Positions 1-8,860 are shown, counted from the stretch's first letter. The stretch is DNA of 10,523 nt from Hemicentrotus pulcherrimus (GCA_003118195.1 BEXV01000186.1:304698-315220), one strand, 5' to 3'. Notes: generated by a model not told the origin, from the letters alone. Program-made: numbers and translations.

Positions 1-644
1 ATTTATTTATTTACTTATTTTTTATTTTTTTTGGGGGGGGGGTTCCTATACATTTTAAAGAGGTAGTTTTGTAGTGGTCTGAACTCTGAACTCGTTTTCA
101 TAATCCATGCTAAAAGCTTTTGTTCTAACTGAAATATTCAGTGGTTTACTTCTAGAAATGATTTAGCATCCTAAAGGTAATTTTTATTGTAAAAAAGTGT
201 TATTGTTTGTTTGTTTTTTTAATTGAAAAAGTGCCATCAAAAGGTTAATAATGTATAATTACATGGATACAAATACAATACTAATTGTGTTATTATATTA
301 TTCACACAAGAATAGTGGCATGTAAATTAGCTGATAACTGTTTTATTGTTTTTTTGTTATTTGACGGCCTATCAGGTTTCTTTGTTGATAATTTAGCTGT
401 TATGAGCCAATAGTGGCACCACCCACAGCAGAACTATCCCTTCAAAATATGATGCTACTGTACCGGTAGTTTAATTGGCTGTTGTAAAATATTTTCTTCT
501 TCAAACTGTAAATTAAAGAAATACATTTTCTACAAATTTTTATACATCCCACAAAAGGGACTCAAATGTCCATGTTGATTTTGATAAACACTAAACAATT
601 TTTTCTCTTCACTTGCTCCCCCTTTTTTTCCTCCATCTGTGCAG
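1..644 (+). other. Intron or flank upstream of the first visible transposase exon; T-rich and G-run at its start
   Basis: This stretch is AT-rich with no convincing coding exon in any frame. No match to the N-terminal transposase region with the first catalytic Asp was found by eye. It opens with T/A-rich low-complexity sequence (1-32) and a 10-base G-run (33-42). It ends in a pyrimidine-rich acceptor (about 611-644, final CAG at 642-644) that feeds the exon at 645. It is most simply the 3' part of a transposase intron longer than the visible 644 bases. One TACCGGTA palindrome lies at 461-468. Confidence 0.5.
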
Positions 645-1589
645 GAAAGGCGGGTGATTGCTGGGGTAGCAATACCTCTATTCATCATTGGTGACCCAGC
701 ATATCCCCTACGGTCTTGGCTGATGAAAGGTTATCCCGATACAGGAAGGTTGACAGCAGCCCAAGTCAACTTTAACTACCGTCTCAGCCGTGCACGAATG
801 GTGGTAGAGAGGTCATTTGGTCTTCTGAAAGGCAGATGGCGTTCTCTATCCAGAATAAATGAAAGCAAGGTAACTGATGGGTGCCAGAATGTTTATATTC
901 TAGGTTTTATTCTTTTATTACAAGTATATTTTTAAAACCCAAATACATAATTACAAAACCGGTTCTGTAAATCAAGTTAATCTATGGTCAGATTTCAATT
1001 TGAAGTCAAGTCATTCACATATGACCTGGAACATGGAATTTATTTTCCATTTAAATTATTGAAGCCCCTTTTTATTAAATATTAAGAGAAAATATTGGGG
1101 CAGTCTGGCCTACAGGTTTAATCTTCTGAGAACCCCACTATAGCTGTATATCGTACCATGCTGAGATTTCCATGTAAAATGAATTTAATTGAACCTTGTT
1201 TTGCACACAGATATTGCCTTTATTATCATGTCAGTGAAAACACATGCATACACTCATACACAAAAAACGTTTGTGTTTGATAGGGTCTGTCCAGTTAGAG
1301 GAATATGAAATGTATAAATGTGAAAATTAAAGGAACGCATATGTAAGTGTAATGTATTTGTAAGACTGTATCTCTGTTACTATCTCATCAATCACAGATT
1401 GAAAACATGACCCACCTCATCGCTGCCTGCTGTGTCTTGCACAACATCTGCCAGTCCGAGTTGGATGAAGTCATTCAGGAGCCAGAACAGCAACTGCCTG
1501 TCAACAGACCACAGCAACAAGCTCAACAGAACAATGATGAAGCTACCCCTGTCCAGTATCGTGCAGCTCTGACACAGTATCTGGCATGA
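645..1589 (+). CDS. PIF/Harbinger-type DDE transposase, C-terminal part (5' incomplete)
   Basis: This is the nuclease of a Harbinger element (DDE_Tnp_4-type fold), which cuts and joins DNA at the element ends in the nucleus. Two exons are visible: 645-869 (75 codons) and 1398-1589 (63 codons plus TGA). They are joined by a phase-0 intron with CAG acceptors and an AAG/GTAACT donor. Exon one has the GDPAYPL motif, whose Asp (codon 693-695) is the second catalytic acidic residue. It also has the block VVERSFGLLKGRWR, whose Glu (807-809) is the third; 37 residues separate them. Exon two begins IENMTHLIAACCVLHNIC, the usual conserved end block of the family, and finishes with a Gln-rich tail. Complete family members run to roughly 350-400 residues, so about 138 residues here are the C-terminal third or so. 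A start codon is absent, and the upstream GTG at 639 lies inside the splice acceptor. No frameshift or stop is seen. Confidence 0.88.
870..1397 (+). other. Transposase intron (528 bp)
   Basis: This phase-0 intron starts GTAACT at 870 and ends CACAG at 1397. It is AT-rich, with stop codons in all three forward frames and no conserved block. Splicing it out joins the SLSRINESK and IENMTHLIAACC segments, which restores the contiguous end of the Harbinger catalytic domain and supports the junction. Confidence 0.8.
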
Positions 1590-2308
1590 TGAACATTTTC
1601 AAGCCGACATGTTCATAACAAAGTCGCCTGTCAATATGACACCTTAAAATTTCCAAGGCAGGCATATCATCTGTGCTTACAGAGAAACACCTCAAACCTA
1701 CAACTTTTCTGCTTGACAGAGGAACATTATTGAATTACTTGTACATTTGTATATAAGACATGTTTCACATTTGTTCGACTTCACATCTTTGGACTATGAA
1801 CTAAATGTTTGTTTATCCACAAATATTTGAAAGGATGCCACTAAAATGCATGTCTTTCACGTTTAATTTGTATAGTTGCACATATTAATACCATGTATTT
1901 TTTATTTTCTTCACACAGCCCAGGTAAAATAGAAGTGTTTGTAAATGCTATTCTGGCAAGAATCTACACACCTTGCAGACATAGGAGAAAAATAATGACA
2001 TTGGATTAATTTTATAGGATTCTGAACCAAAATATGCCTGCCCTCTTTTGGTGTCCGGAGTAGTTAACATGTAGGAAAAATTTCAGTTCCTTTTGTTCAT
2101 GTGATATACCAATGGAAATGATTTAGCAAATGTAAATACCTTAAAAAGATTAGTTCCATGAGTGTATATCACGTGTTACATGGGTAATCTGTTCGTCTGT
2201 TATTAGGGAAGGTACACATCGTAGGCAGACCACTTAAGTTTCATTATTGTAAATCAATGACAGCTTCCATCGAATGATGGTGAATTAGGCTTGACAATTC
2301 TGTGTGTG

Positions 2309-2314
2309 AATAAA
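2309..2314 (+). terminator. Candidate poly(A) signal AATAAA for the transposase mRNA
   Basis: A perfect AATAAA hexamer lies about 720 bases past the transposase stop. It is followed by a T/GT-rich stretch (TTGTTTGGATGT, then TTGTTTTATG) of the kind that accompanies cleavage sites. It is the first perfect + strand hexamer noticed after the stop. Other candidates lie at 3416-3421 and 3576-3581. Transcript data would be needed to choose among them. Confidence 0.4.
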
Positions 2315-2709
2315 TTGTTTGGATGTAACACATTGTTTTATGAATGGGCTTCTTATCAGTGAAGAACAAGTTTGTGATTAGTGTGGCGATCACTGTTGAC
2401 TGTCAGTAATGAATCACTACATAATTATAAACTTCATTACCAATGCACTATAGGACAGAAAGGTGCAGACAAGGCCCAATCTCTTTCTTGATCGACGTAC
2501 ATGTCCCGGGTACTGAACAATACCTCATGAAAAATGAAAGGTCTACAAAGACTGATGATACTAATCATATGATTGCCTTTGATGAATTTGTGTCGTTAAA
2601 ATTCAATAATGATACCATGTATGTGGATATCTGTGAATACTGAGATCAATGTAATTAGAGGGGGATGATGTTTAGTATGCACATGCCTTAGATTTGAAAA
2701 TTGATGAAG

Positions 2710-3330
2710 TTGGACTTTCTCTTTCACCTTCTTCCAATATACTCTTTTACTATACTACTCATTCCCTCCTTCAGATATTCCTTCTCTTAAATACTACTTT
2801 TTACGTCTTATTCCTCTCTCTCCCTCTCTCCTAGTTCAACATATTATAATCCATTTATTTGTGGAGTATGTATAGCTAAAATTCATTTAATTTTTAAAAA
2901 ATTTATCCTTTTGCAAGATGGATTGTTACTCCCATTTCAATATTATATGATTGTACCTGGTTCTGCTCTCATCTAATGATTTAGTATTAAAAAACACATA
3001 CGGGTACCTAAATGTAAAGCCTTAATTCTGTTGTTTTTTCCACTCCCGATTCTTAGTGCTTCCCTTCCATTTTTTGGTTGTTCCTTTGCCTACCGGTATA
3101 TTTTAAACCACCTCTTTTACTCTTGCTATTATGAAGCTGCTTGAGATACTCTCCTCTCACATACCACTACTCTTATCCTCTCACTACTCTTATCCTCTCT
3201 CTTTCTTTATCTTCATCTTTCCCACTCCCTTTCTATATCTTCCTTATTATCTCTCCACCTTCTCTCCCACTCTCACCTTTTTTTCTCTCTCCCCTCTGTC
3301 AATCTGATCATCTGTTAATCTATGCCTTTA
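2710..3330 (+). repeat. Pyrimidine-rich (TC) low-complexity tract
   Basis: The + strand is dominated by C and T over several hundred bases, densest at 2810-2835 and 3145-3300, with TCTC and CCTTC runs. It contains a perfect 17-bp tandem duplication, CACTACTCTTATCCTCT, at 3165-3181 and 3182-3198. The open frame running through 3141-3380 has a Ser/Leu/Pro composition imposed by the CT repeat and is not treated as a gene. Confidence 0.65.
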
Positions 3331-3575
3331 TACCATCTGATAATGTTACTAATTTTCTACTCAGATATTGTTGTGTGTAATGCTCTTTACATTGTTCATT
3401 AATCATGATATTCTGAATAAATCGCCCATTATTAGTATCCACAAGATAATTATCCATTTTTTGTATTAGTTTTACGAATCACTCCCTTCCCATCATAGTC
3501 TTGATCACTAAGCAAATCTTATATTTTTACACGGATAATACTTGGATGAATTTACAGATGGCAATGTATTTGTAA

Positions 3576-3588
3576 AATAAACTTTATT
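3576..3588. terminator. Symmetric bidirectional poly(A) signal candidate, AATAAA-C-TTTATT
   Basis: AATAAA on the + strand (3576-3581) and AATAAA on the - strand (TTTATT at 3583-3588) are separated by one base. They lie between two convergent genes. The - strand copy is about 900 bases beyond the trihelix stop and is the nearest perfect - strand hexamer found by eye. It is therefore the best candidate end signal for that mRNA. It could also serve read-through transposase transcripts. Confidence 0.4.
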
Positions 3589-4486
3589 TAAAAACGATAA
3601 ACACATACCACGAAGGTGGCTGAAGTTTAAATAAATACACGGCAAGGACCTGAATACATATACTGGATGGATTGGCAAAGTATTTGGCAAAGTATCGATG
3701 CACACACAGTGAATGAAAGGAAGTATTGCATTTTTTTGTCCGAGTATAATGATAAACTGCTACTGTTATATGTGGCGTGTATAAGGTAACCAACAATAAC
3801 TCTGAATACTGCTTTCTCGTTTTCCTGATACATTTCTCCTGAATACATCTTTCTCGCACAAAATATGAGAATTTTAAAAATCTATGTACAGCATGCATAT
3901 TACTTAAAATTTAAAAGGCACAAAAGATTTCGACAAACTAATATCAATTACATCACATTTGCAGTAGTGACTTCACTAGCTTGGCAAAGATCCAATTGTT
4001 CACTCATGTTCTCCTTCATTACTATATAAAGCAGATGGGTACTTAATATTATGTTACATGAAAGTACAGATATGAAAGTAGTACTGGTAATGAATTTAAC
4101 TAAAAAACAGTAATGAAACCTCCATGAGTAAACATGAATATCAATAATGTTCTTTGTATTGGCTCTATTGCGTTGTACATTTTACAAGATTTCTGAGAGT
4201 AGGCAAGTAAAATTGAGTGAAGGCTCTCTGAATACAAACATGAAATAAGTAAATTCTAGCTTTACACTACTTTACACTACTACACTGCTGTAAAAAAGGA
4301 AAATTAATATAAAAAGAGAAGTTTTAGCTAATGATATACACAATATACTCTACTCTACTTATCAAATAAACATGTAAACAAATTAATAACAAATGGTGTA
4401 CGTAAAAGGCATGCAGACATTGGGATATATAAGTACTACCAGAACAATTAACAATATTTACAAAGAGCCTAGCTCAACGTTTTCAG

Positions 4487-7217
4487 CTACAACTGAAAAT
4501 AGTCTTTTTCTGAGTCGCTGGTTGCCTGGTGGTGCGGTGCCTGGTGGTGCGGTGCCTGGTGGTGCGATGCCTGGTGGTGCGGTGCCTGGTGGTGTGGTGC
4601 CTGGTGGTGGGGTGCCTGGTGTGGAGGTGCCTGGTGGGGAATGAAGGGAGCATGCGGTGGTGCTATGGGCTGACCCATCATTGTGGCCATTAGTGCAGTT
4701 TGTCGCTCCATCATGGCCATCATGGCCATTTTGAAGTCTCTGTCTTCCCTATGGAGTCTCTCTGCTTGCTCTCTATCCTCACGCCTCCACCGCTCTTCTG
4801 TCTCCTTGTTCCTCTCCGATTCTCTCTCCCTCTCCTGCCTCTCCTGCTCATCGCTCACCCTCTGCCTTTTCTCTATAGCCTCCATCTCATCCTTCACTTC
4901 CTTGGTAGATGCCTTAAGCTCTGCCACCAAATGTTTTTGTTTTGCCTCCTTGCCTGCCCTCCTCTTTAGTGGTTTTTTGCCTTTCTTATCTAATACATAA
5001 AAATAAGAGGGGAAAGCAAAAAGATTCATGGATTAACAGGTATTACTACAGCAATATCATGCAGTTATTACCACTTGATGCGAATGATGGCAAAGATTTA
5101 TTTTCAGGATCCATGAAATCTTTGCTTTATGATTCAAATTGGCAACATATTTTTCAACACAGTTTTTATTGATACTTAAAAAAGAAATGTATTGCATTAC
5201 GGATGAAAAACTAATCTTTATAAAAATCTATCAATAAAAACATTGCTAACTTGCTTCAGTAGTGATTTTCAATTATCTTAATTAGGTACTCCCAATATAA
5301 TAATTAGTCCAGAAATGTATTATATGCTTGCAAAATAGTCCTATGACTATATCTTTCAATTCAATTGTGATAAACTGAAACTGTCTCAAAATTATCTTAA
5401 AATACCTTTGCCAATCGTCTCTGGTTTTTGATCATTCTCTGTTGTGTCATCATCTCCGGCAACTGAAAAAAAAGAGGCAAATACAAACAGTTGCAATAAA
5501 TTTCAATCTACATATATTCTCGCTGATTCATAGCAGAGATCACACCTTCCAAAATGTAATTAACTCAGGATTATACCTGTAATTACAATAGCTTTCAGTA
5601 ATTAAAATTTAGCATCAAGTGACACCAGGATTTGGATATTTAGTTATTAGTAGCAAATATGTCCAAAATATATATCAGTAACATTATATTTGTTTTCCTT
5701 GATATTTTAAAGTCATGAAAACAGAGCAAATACTACTATACCACCGCAGTTACCGCACATCATTCTGCCCTATAATTACATGTTAGAATTAATTGAAGGT
5801 TGATTTTTGAAGAGTCAATTACAATTATCCAAAATTTCACACAACTCACACACCACAAGACAGACCCCATAGGCTACTGAATAATACCACAATCAATAAT
5901 CCTCAAGACATGTGCACTTGGATCCCTTCTTGAATGTCACTGCTGTGTCAGTGCCACTAAAGTGAAATTGGAGAAAGGGCAATGAGATAAACAATAAAAG
6001 AATATTACCAGGATAGTGAACAGGCATCATCACGTCGTCATCATCGTCATCATCAGAGATGCGCTCATAACTCTCATCAGGTTTGTCATCTGTTAGTAAA
6101 AAAAAAACATTGACAATCAAATAATTAATTTTTTTGTTTATTCATCAGCTGGCATATGGGGCACATACACATTTGAGAAAATTATGATTAATGCACCATT
6201 CTGCTGTCTAAATTATGGTGTAAATTTGCATGCCAATCCAAAAACACAGGATAGGACAAAGAATTTTTGTTTATTACCATCTTAAATTTATATTTCATGA
6301 ATCTTCTACAATTCCCCAATTGCAATTATTCCATGCAAATCGATAACTTTTTTATTAATCATTCCCTCTAACATTTGCCGTTCTAAATGTACCCTTCAAG
6401 AGCCTAGCACGAAAGCAGTTAACATTTGGAACAAGGGTCTCCAACGATTATGAACCCAAAATCCGGTGCATGAAGAGTATTTTCTTAGCATTGAATATTC
6501 GTAAGCCTACTCTAGTTAAACAAATTTTTCTCCTCCTTCCAGTTCTGATAAAATTTCATCTGGAAGTGGAATTACTAGGGCTAGTACAATGACTGACATT
6601 TGTCAAAATTTTCCATGAATTATTTAGGCCTAGAAAGTCTACACTACAAAGCAGTAAATTTTGTGCATTTTGAGTTATGTAGACTAGACCTACGGTAATT
6701 ATTCTAGATCTAGAATACCTGAGTCTTCGATATCCACTGCGAATGGGGCCTCATCAGAGCCTGGGCCAGAGCCCGATGTGGAGGGTCCTGCAGCTGCAGG
6801 CTTTGCAGCTGCTGCTGGTGGAATAATTGGGTCCTCGTCCTCCGACGAAACCGAAGATGCTCTCCCAGTGTCCAGTGTCGCCACCGGGCACGTTGCTGGC
6901 TTGTCGCCCATGATGGTTTCGATGATATCAAACCAGAAAGGGATGTCGTCTTCTGTTCCTTGGCCCGACTTCCTCGTCTGATCACGTATGTCACGGTATT
7001 GTTTCCTCACCCGGTTAATCTTATCCCGGCACGCATTACCATCTCGGGGAGGGTAGCCAGCCTTAGAAACGTCAATCGCCAGTCTTGCGAATATCGGTTT
7101 GTTTCGAACTTTCGATTTAAGGGACTCTTGAATATCAGGATCTGCCCACATCAGCAGCAAACACCTTAGCTCTTCGGCATCCCAGTTGGAACCTTTTGCC
7201 TTTACATTCGCAGACAT
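4487..7217 (-). CDS. Harbinger partner protein with Myb/SANT-like trihelix domain, 379 aa, four exons
   Basis: This is the transposon-encoded DNA-binding accessory protein. Family members bind subterminal DNA and help nuclear import and recruitment of the transposase. Exons on the - strand are 7217-6719, 6089-6009, 5462-5406 and 4989-4487 (499+81+57+503 = 1140 nt). All junctions are GT-AG and all three introns are phase 1, so the frame closes exactly at TAG (4489-4487). Residues ~9-108 form the trihelix domain. W12, W24, the CRDKINRVRKQYRDIRD block (63-79) and PFWFDIIETIMGDKP (93-107) match Myb_DNA-bind_4-type domains. Residues ~110-212 are a Ser/Ala/Pro and acidic linker with seven consecutive Asp. 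KKGKKPLKRRAGK (214-226) resembles a nuclear localisation signal. Residues ~230-298 are a highly charged predicted coiled coil, followed by a Met-rich stretch (300-317) and APHHQ repeats (333-367). The ATG at 7217 has A at -3 and sits just before the domain. No lesions are visible. Confidence 0.88.
4526..4630 (-). repeat. In-frame 15-bp tandem repeat encoding Ala-Pro-His-His-Gln, seven units
   Basis: On the + strand the unit is close to CCTGGTGGTGCGGTG. On the coding strand it gives APPHQ, then APHHQ three times, ASHHQ, then APHHQ twice (residues 333-367). Units differ by single bases, including one that gives the Ser variant. The unit is a multiple of three, so copy-number change would keep the frame and the short tail TSDSEKDYFQL. 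Confidence 0.9.
4990..5405 (-). other. Trihelix-gene intron 3 (416 bp)
   Basis: The donor is AAAG/GTATTT at 5405 and the acceptor is TGTATTAG ending at 4990, both read on the - strand. It is phase 1. Joining the exons gives ETIGK-D-KKGKK. It is AT-rich with nothing else recognisable. Confidence 0.8.
5463..6008 (-). other. Trihelix-gene intron 2 (546 bp)
   Basis: The donor is CCTG/GTAATA at 6008. The acceptor is CTCTTTTTTTTCAG, ending at 5463, with a strong polypyrimidine tract (- strand). It is phase 1. Joining the exons gives PVHYP-V-AGDDD. There is no other visible feature. Confidence 0.82.
6090..6718 (-). other. Trihelix-gene intron 1 (629 bp)
   Basis: The donor is TCAG/GTATTC at 6718. 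The acceptor is a T-run followed by ACTAACAG, ending at 6090 (- strand). It is phase 1. Joining the exons gives VDIEDS-D-DKPDES. The exon-1 frame would stop at TAA (6701-6699) if the intron were retained, giving a 172-residue protein with the DNA-binding domain only. Confidence 0.82.
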
Positions 7218-7600
7218 ATTTACAATATGGTAAAGGTATAAACTAAGGATAACAAATTACGAAATGTTGTCGATCTTGATAAATAACATGCGCACGCGAT
7301 GACAATACAAAAGTAAAAGGACGTAATTCGTCGAATGCGTATACCGTAACGCACGGTGAACAATGCAAAAATCAATGCATGCATGCTAAAAACAATCAAC
7401 CATGGACGAGTACTATGGACGAGTAATAACAACACTCAGCTCAAGCTCAGCACATGGCGCGCGCTATTTCTCCGAACCGGAAACTAGCCTGGGAATCGCG
7501 ATCTGTATGTGAGGTACAAAACTGCTTTGCGTTTATCTACACTCAGAAACGTGATTCTGGCTGTATGTCACATTCAAAACGCACCTTTTTGCGTCTTTAG
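7218..7600 (-). promoter_or_regulatory. CpG-rich 5' region and putative promoter of the trihelix gene, subterminal region of the element
   Basis: About 25 CpG dinucleotides were counted by eye between 7260 and 7600, against roughly five in the following kilobase. The stretch includes GCGCGC at about 7457-7464 and TCGCGA near 7497-7502. Short repeats occur: ATGGACGAGTA at 7402-7412 and 7415-7425, and ATGCATGCATGC near 7375-7386. No convincing TATA box was found, so a CpG-type promoter is inferred. It lies between the predicted right end of the element and the first codon, where the promoter and transposase-binding sites of a Harbinger element would be expected. Confidence 0.5.
7503..7600 (+). 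repeat. Two imperfect subterminal direct repeats (~40 bp)
   Basis: Copy one (7503 to about 7541) and copy two (7561 to about 7600) share, in order, CTGTATGT, a CAAAAC core, and TTTGCGT (7526-7532 and 7588-7594). Spacing differs by a few bases. An AATC/GATTC-like flank precedes each copy. Repeats just inside a terminus are common binding sites for element-encoded proteins, and that role is inferred here. Confidence 0.55.
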
Positions 7601-7604
7601 ATAT

Positions 7605-7612
7605 NACCCCCC
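7605..7612. other. Probable right terminus of the element, with one ambiguous base
   Basis: The only N in the window is at 7605, followed by A and six C. To the left, sequence is CpG-rich with subterminal repeats; to the right it is AT-rich and CpG-poor. Read inward from the right, the end would be a G-run followed by T, similar in kind to G-rich Harbinger termini. The exact terminus and target duplication cannot be fixed. Confidence 0.35.
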
Positions 7613-8616
7613 AAAAAATAAAACTACCGGTATTACGAAATTTCATACTGTCATACTCTAATGACTAAGCAGTATGATGAAATATATTGAATAGAGAGCA
7701 TCAAGTAATATTCCATCAAGAAAATGATGCTCATATCTATTACTACTTGTTTGCCAAGACAGTTGGCTTTAACTTATGAAAGCAAAATGACTTGCAATAT
7801 ATTAGCATCATTTCAGTTTGCTGAAATTATCAAGAACAATAGATAATCATCCTTGATTAGTAGCAGCCACCAACTAAAAACATGTGAGAGCCCAAAAGAC
7901 ACTGAGAAAGTGAGAAATATAATTTCATATAGAAATAATTCCCTTTTGGTTCAAAACAAAAGATTCATCATAATCCCCTCCAAACTATACTAATACTAGA
8001 GAATATTGATTGAATCATGCATTCATGTCTACTTCCACCTACAAGTTCAAACCATCCAGCAATTCTCTGTGCTAAGTACTGCTTTGCCTAATGCACAGAA
8101 ATGAAGAGGAAAAAAAAATAAAAAAACACACAGCTCTACAAGATGCCCAATGTCCATTTATGGAACAATTGCCATATTGTGAGTAGGCAATCATTTACTG
8201 AACCATTAATAACAGACTCTTCTCTCCTTGCTTACCGATCATGCAATAAGGTTGATTGAACTTAATGTCAATAGCCTCATTCATTGTCATGGCAACACGA
8301 TATCCCTTCATAAATTATTTATCCTCCATGGCTTGAAAGTTGTGTTTTGTAGATCAAGGGGAGAATTAATGCATACGTTAGAGTAACCTTCCAATCCTGC
8401 AAATCATGAAAGCTGCAGGTATAGCATGCTATCAGCAGACACAAGCATTAGAGAATTGAATAATAAACATTTTCTGATGGTTTCATTATTTGTTTCATTA
8501 GAGAGGGTGTCATACAAAGTGATCTTGGGCTCAGTTTCAATGGGTTAATTATTGAAAGCATTGTTTCATACCTACACATGTATGATACATGTAAGAGTAG
8601 TATGCTATGCAAATAT
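7613..8616. other. Right flank, no gene seen
   Basis: This is AT-rich, CpG-poor DNA with stops in all frames and no recognisable RNA gene, repeat unit or coding block. One TACCGGTA lies at 7625-7632. It is taken as host DNA next to the transposon. Confidence 0.5.
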
Positions 8617-8860
8617 ACAGTGAAACCTGTCTACAAGGAGACAAGAAAGGTGGCCATTAAAGACAGGTGGATGATACATACAGTACCGTGTGGTAATGTA
8701 TGGAACAAGTTCATGTATCTTTGACTTGCCCTAATACATATATTTCAATGAGAAACAATAGGGACTTTAGATTTGCGTGGACTGCTAGTGACGCCCTTTT
8801 AAGGTCTTTATAGAAAGGTGGTCTAAGTTTCTATGGAGGAGACCACATTAGACCCAGGCA
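8617..8860. repeat. Degenerate dispersed repeat of the AAACCTGTCTA / GGTGGTC type
   Basis: The sequence begins AGTGAAACCTGTCTACAAGG (about 8619-8638). It has recurring modules: GGTGGCCATTAAAGACAGG, GGTCTTTATAGAAAGGTGGTC and CTATGGAGGAGACCAC. Alternation of GTGGTC-like and TATAGACAGG-like words at about 20-bp intervals resembles an abundant dispersed repeat I recall from marine invertebrate genomes. The middle (about 8670-8790) is diverged or interrupted. Assignment to a named family is not possible from here. Confidence 0.45.

Larger units (their letters stand above)
1590..4486. other. Intergenic region between convergent genes: 3' UTRs and low-complexity DNA
   Basis: No supportable gene was found in these 2.9 kb. 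Short open frames at 2443-2643 (+), 3141-3380 (+) and 3508-3898 (-) have no recognisable domain and biased or random composition. The region holds the 3' UTR of both genes, candidate poly(A) signals (2309-2314; 3416-3421; 3576-3588), a pyrimidine-rich tract (about 2710-3330) and a short TTTACACTAC duplication near 4260-4290. Its length is large for a Harbinger spacer, so an unrecognised insertion is possible, but no terminal repeats were spotted. Confidence 0.6.
1..7612. mobile_element. PIF/Harbinger DNA transposon, two-gene type, left end not defined
   Basis: Seen: a + strand transposase C-terminal half (645-1589) and a - strand Myb/SANT-like trihelix gene (7217-4487) converge tail to tail within one stretch. 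This gene pair is the hallmark of PIF/Harbinger elements. Both reading frames are intact across canonical introns. The right boundary is placed near 7605-7612, where a CpG-rich stretch with subterminal repeats gives way to AT-rich, CpG-poor DNA at a C-run. The left boundary is uncertain. The transposase lacks its N-terminal exons, so the element either starts upstream of the window or has lost its left part. Family knowledge: Harbinger elements make 3-bp target duplications (often TWA) and have short terminal inverted repeats. Neither can be demonstrated here. A domesticated gene pair is an alternative, but the pairing and the right-end structure favour a transposon. Confidence 0.75.

Noticed and set aside
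1..42. Poly-T/poly-G start read as a retrotransposon tail
   Set aside because: No retroelement coding or target duplication is visible beside it. Low complexity alone is not enough.
2443..2643. 66-codon + strand open frame
   Set aside because: No recognisable motif, no splice or regulatory context, and a length expected by chance in this much sequence.
3141..3380. 79-codon + strand frame rich in Ser, Leu and Pro
   Set aside because: Its composition is dictated by the pyrimidine-rich tract, and its apparent hydrophobicity is a by-product.
3508..3898. Overlapping - strand frames downstream of the trihelix gene
   Set aside because: AT-rich random-looking peptides in several frames with no family resemblance. 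They lie in the likely 3' UTR.
4393..5172. + strand frames opposite trihelix exon 4, including a Gly/Val/Pro repeat peptide and Ser/Leu-rich peptides
   Set aside because: They are antisense to a well-supported coding exon. The repeats and Ser/Leu bias mirror the APHHQ array and the charged coiled coil.
6710..7169. Alternative frames overlapping trihelix exon 1 on both strands
   Set aside because: They are shadows of the trihelix domain frame, which has the conserved residues.
7220..7435. - strand 71-codon frame just upstream of the trihelix start
   Set aside because: Out of frame with the trihelix ATG, no recognisable domain, and lies in the CpG-rich promoter region.
8040..8060. GTTCAAACC word resembling a tRNA/SINE B box
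   Set aside because: No matching A box at proper distance, no cloverleaf and no SINE tail.
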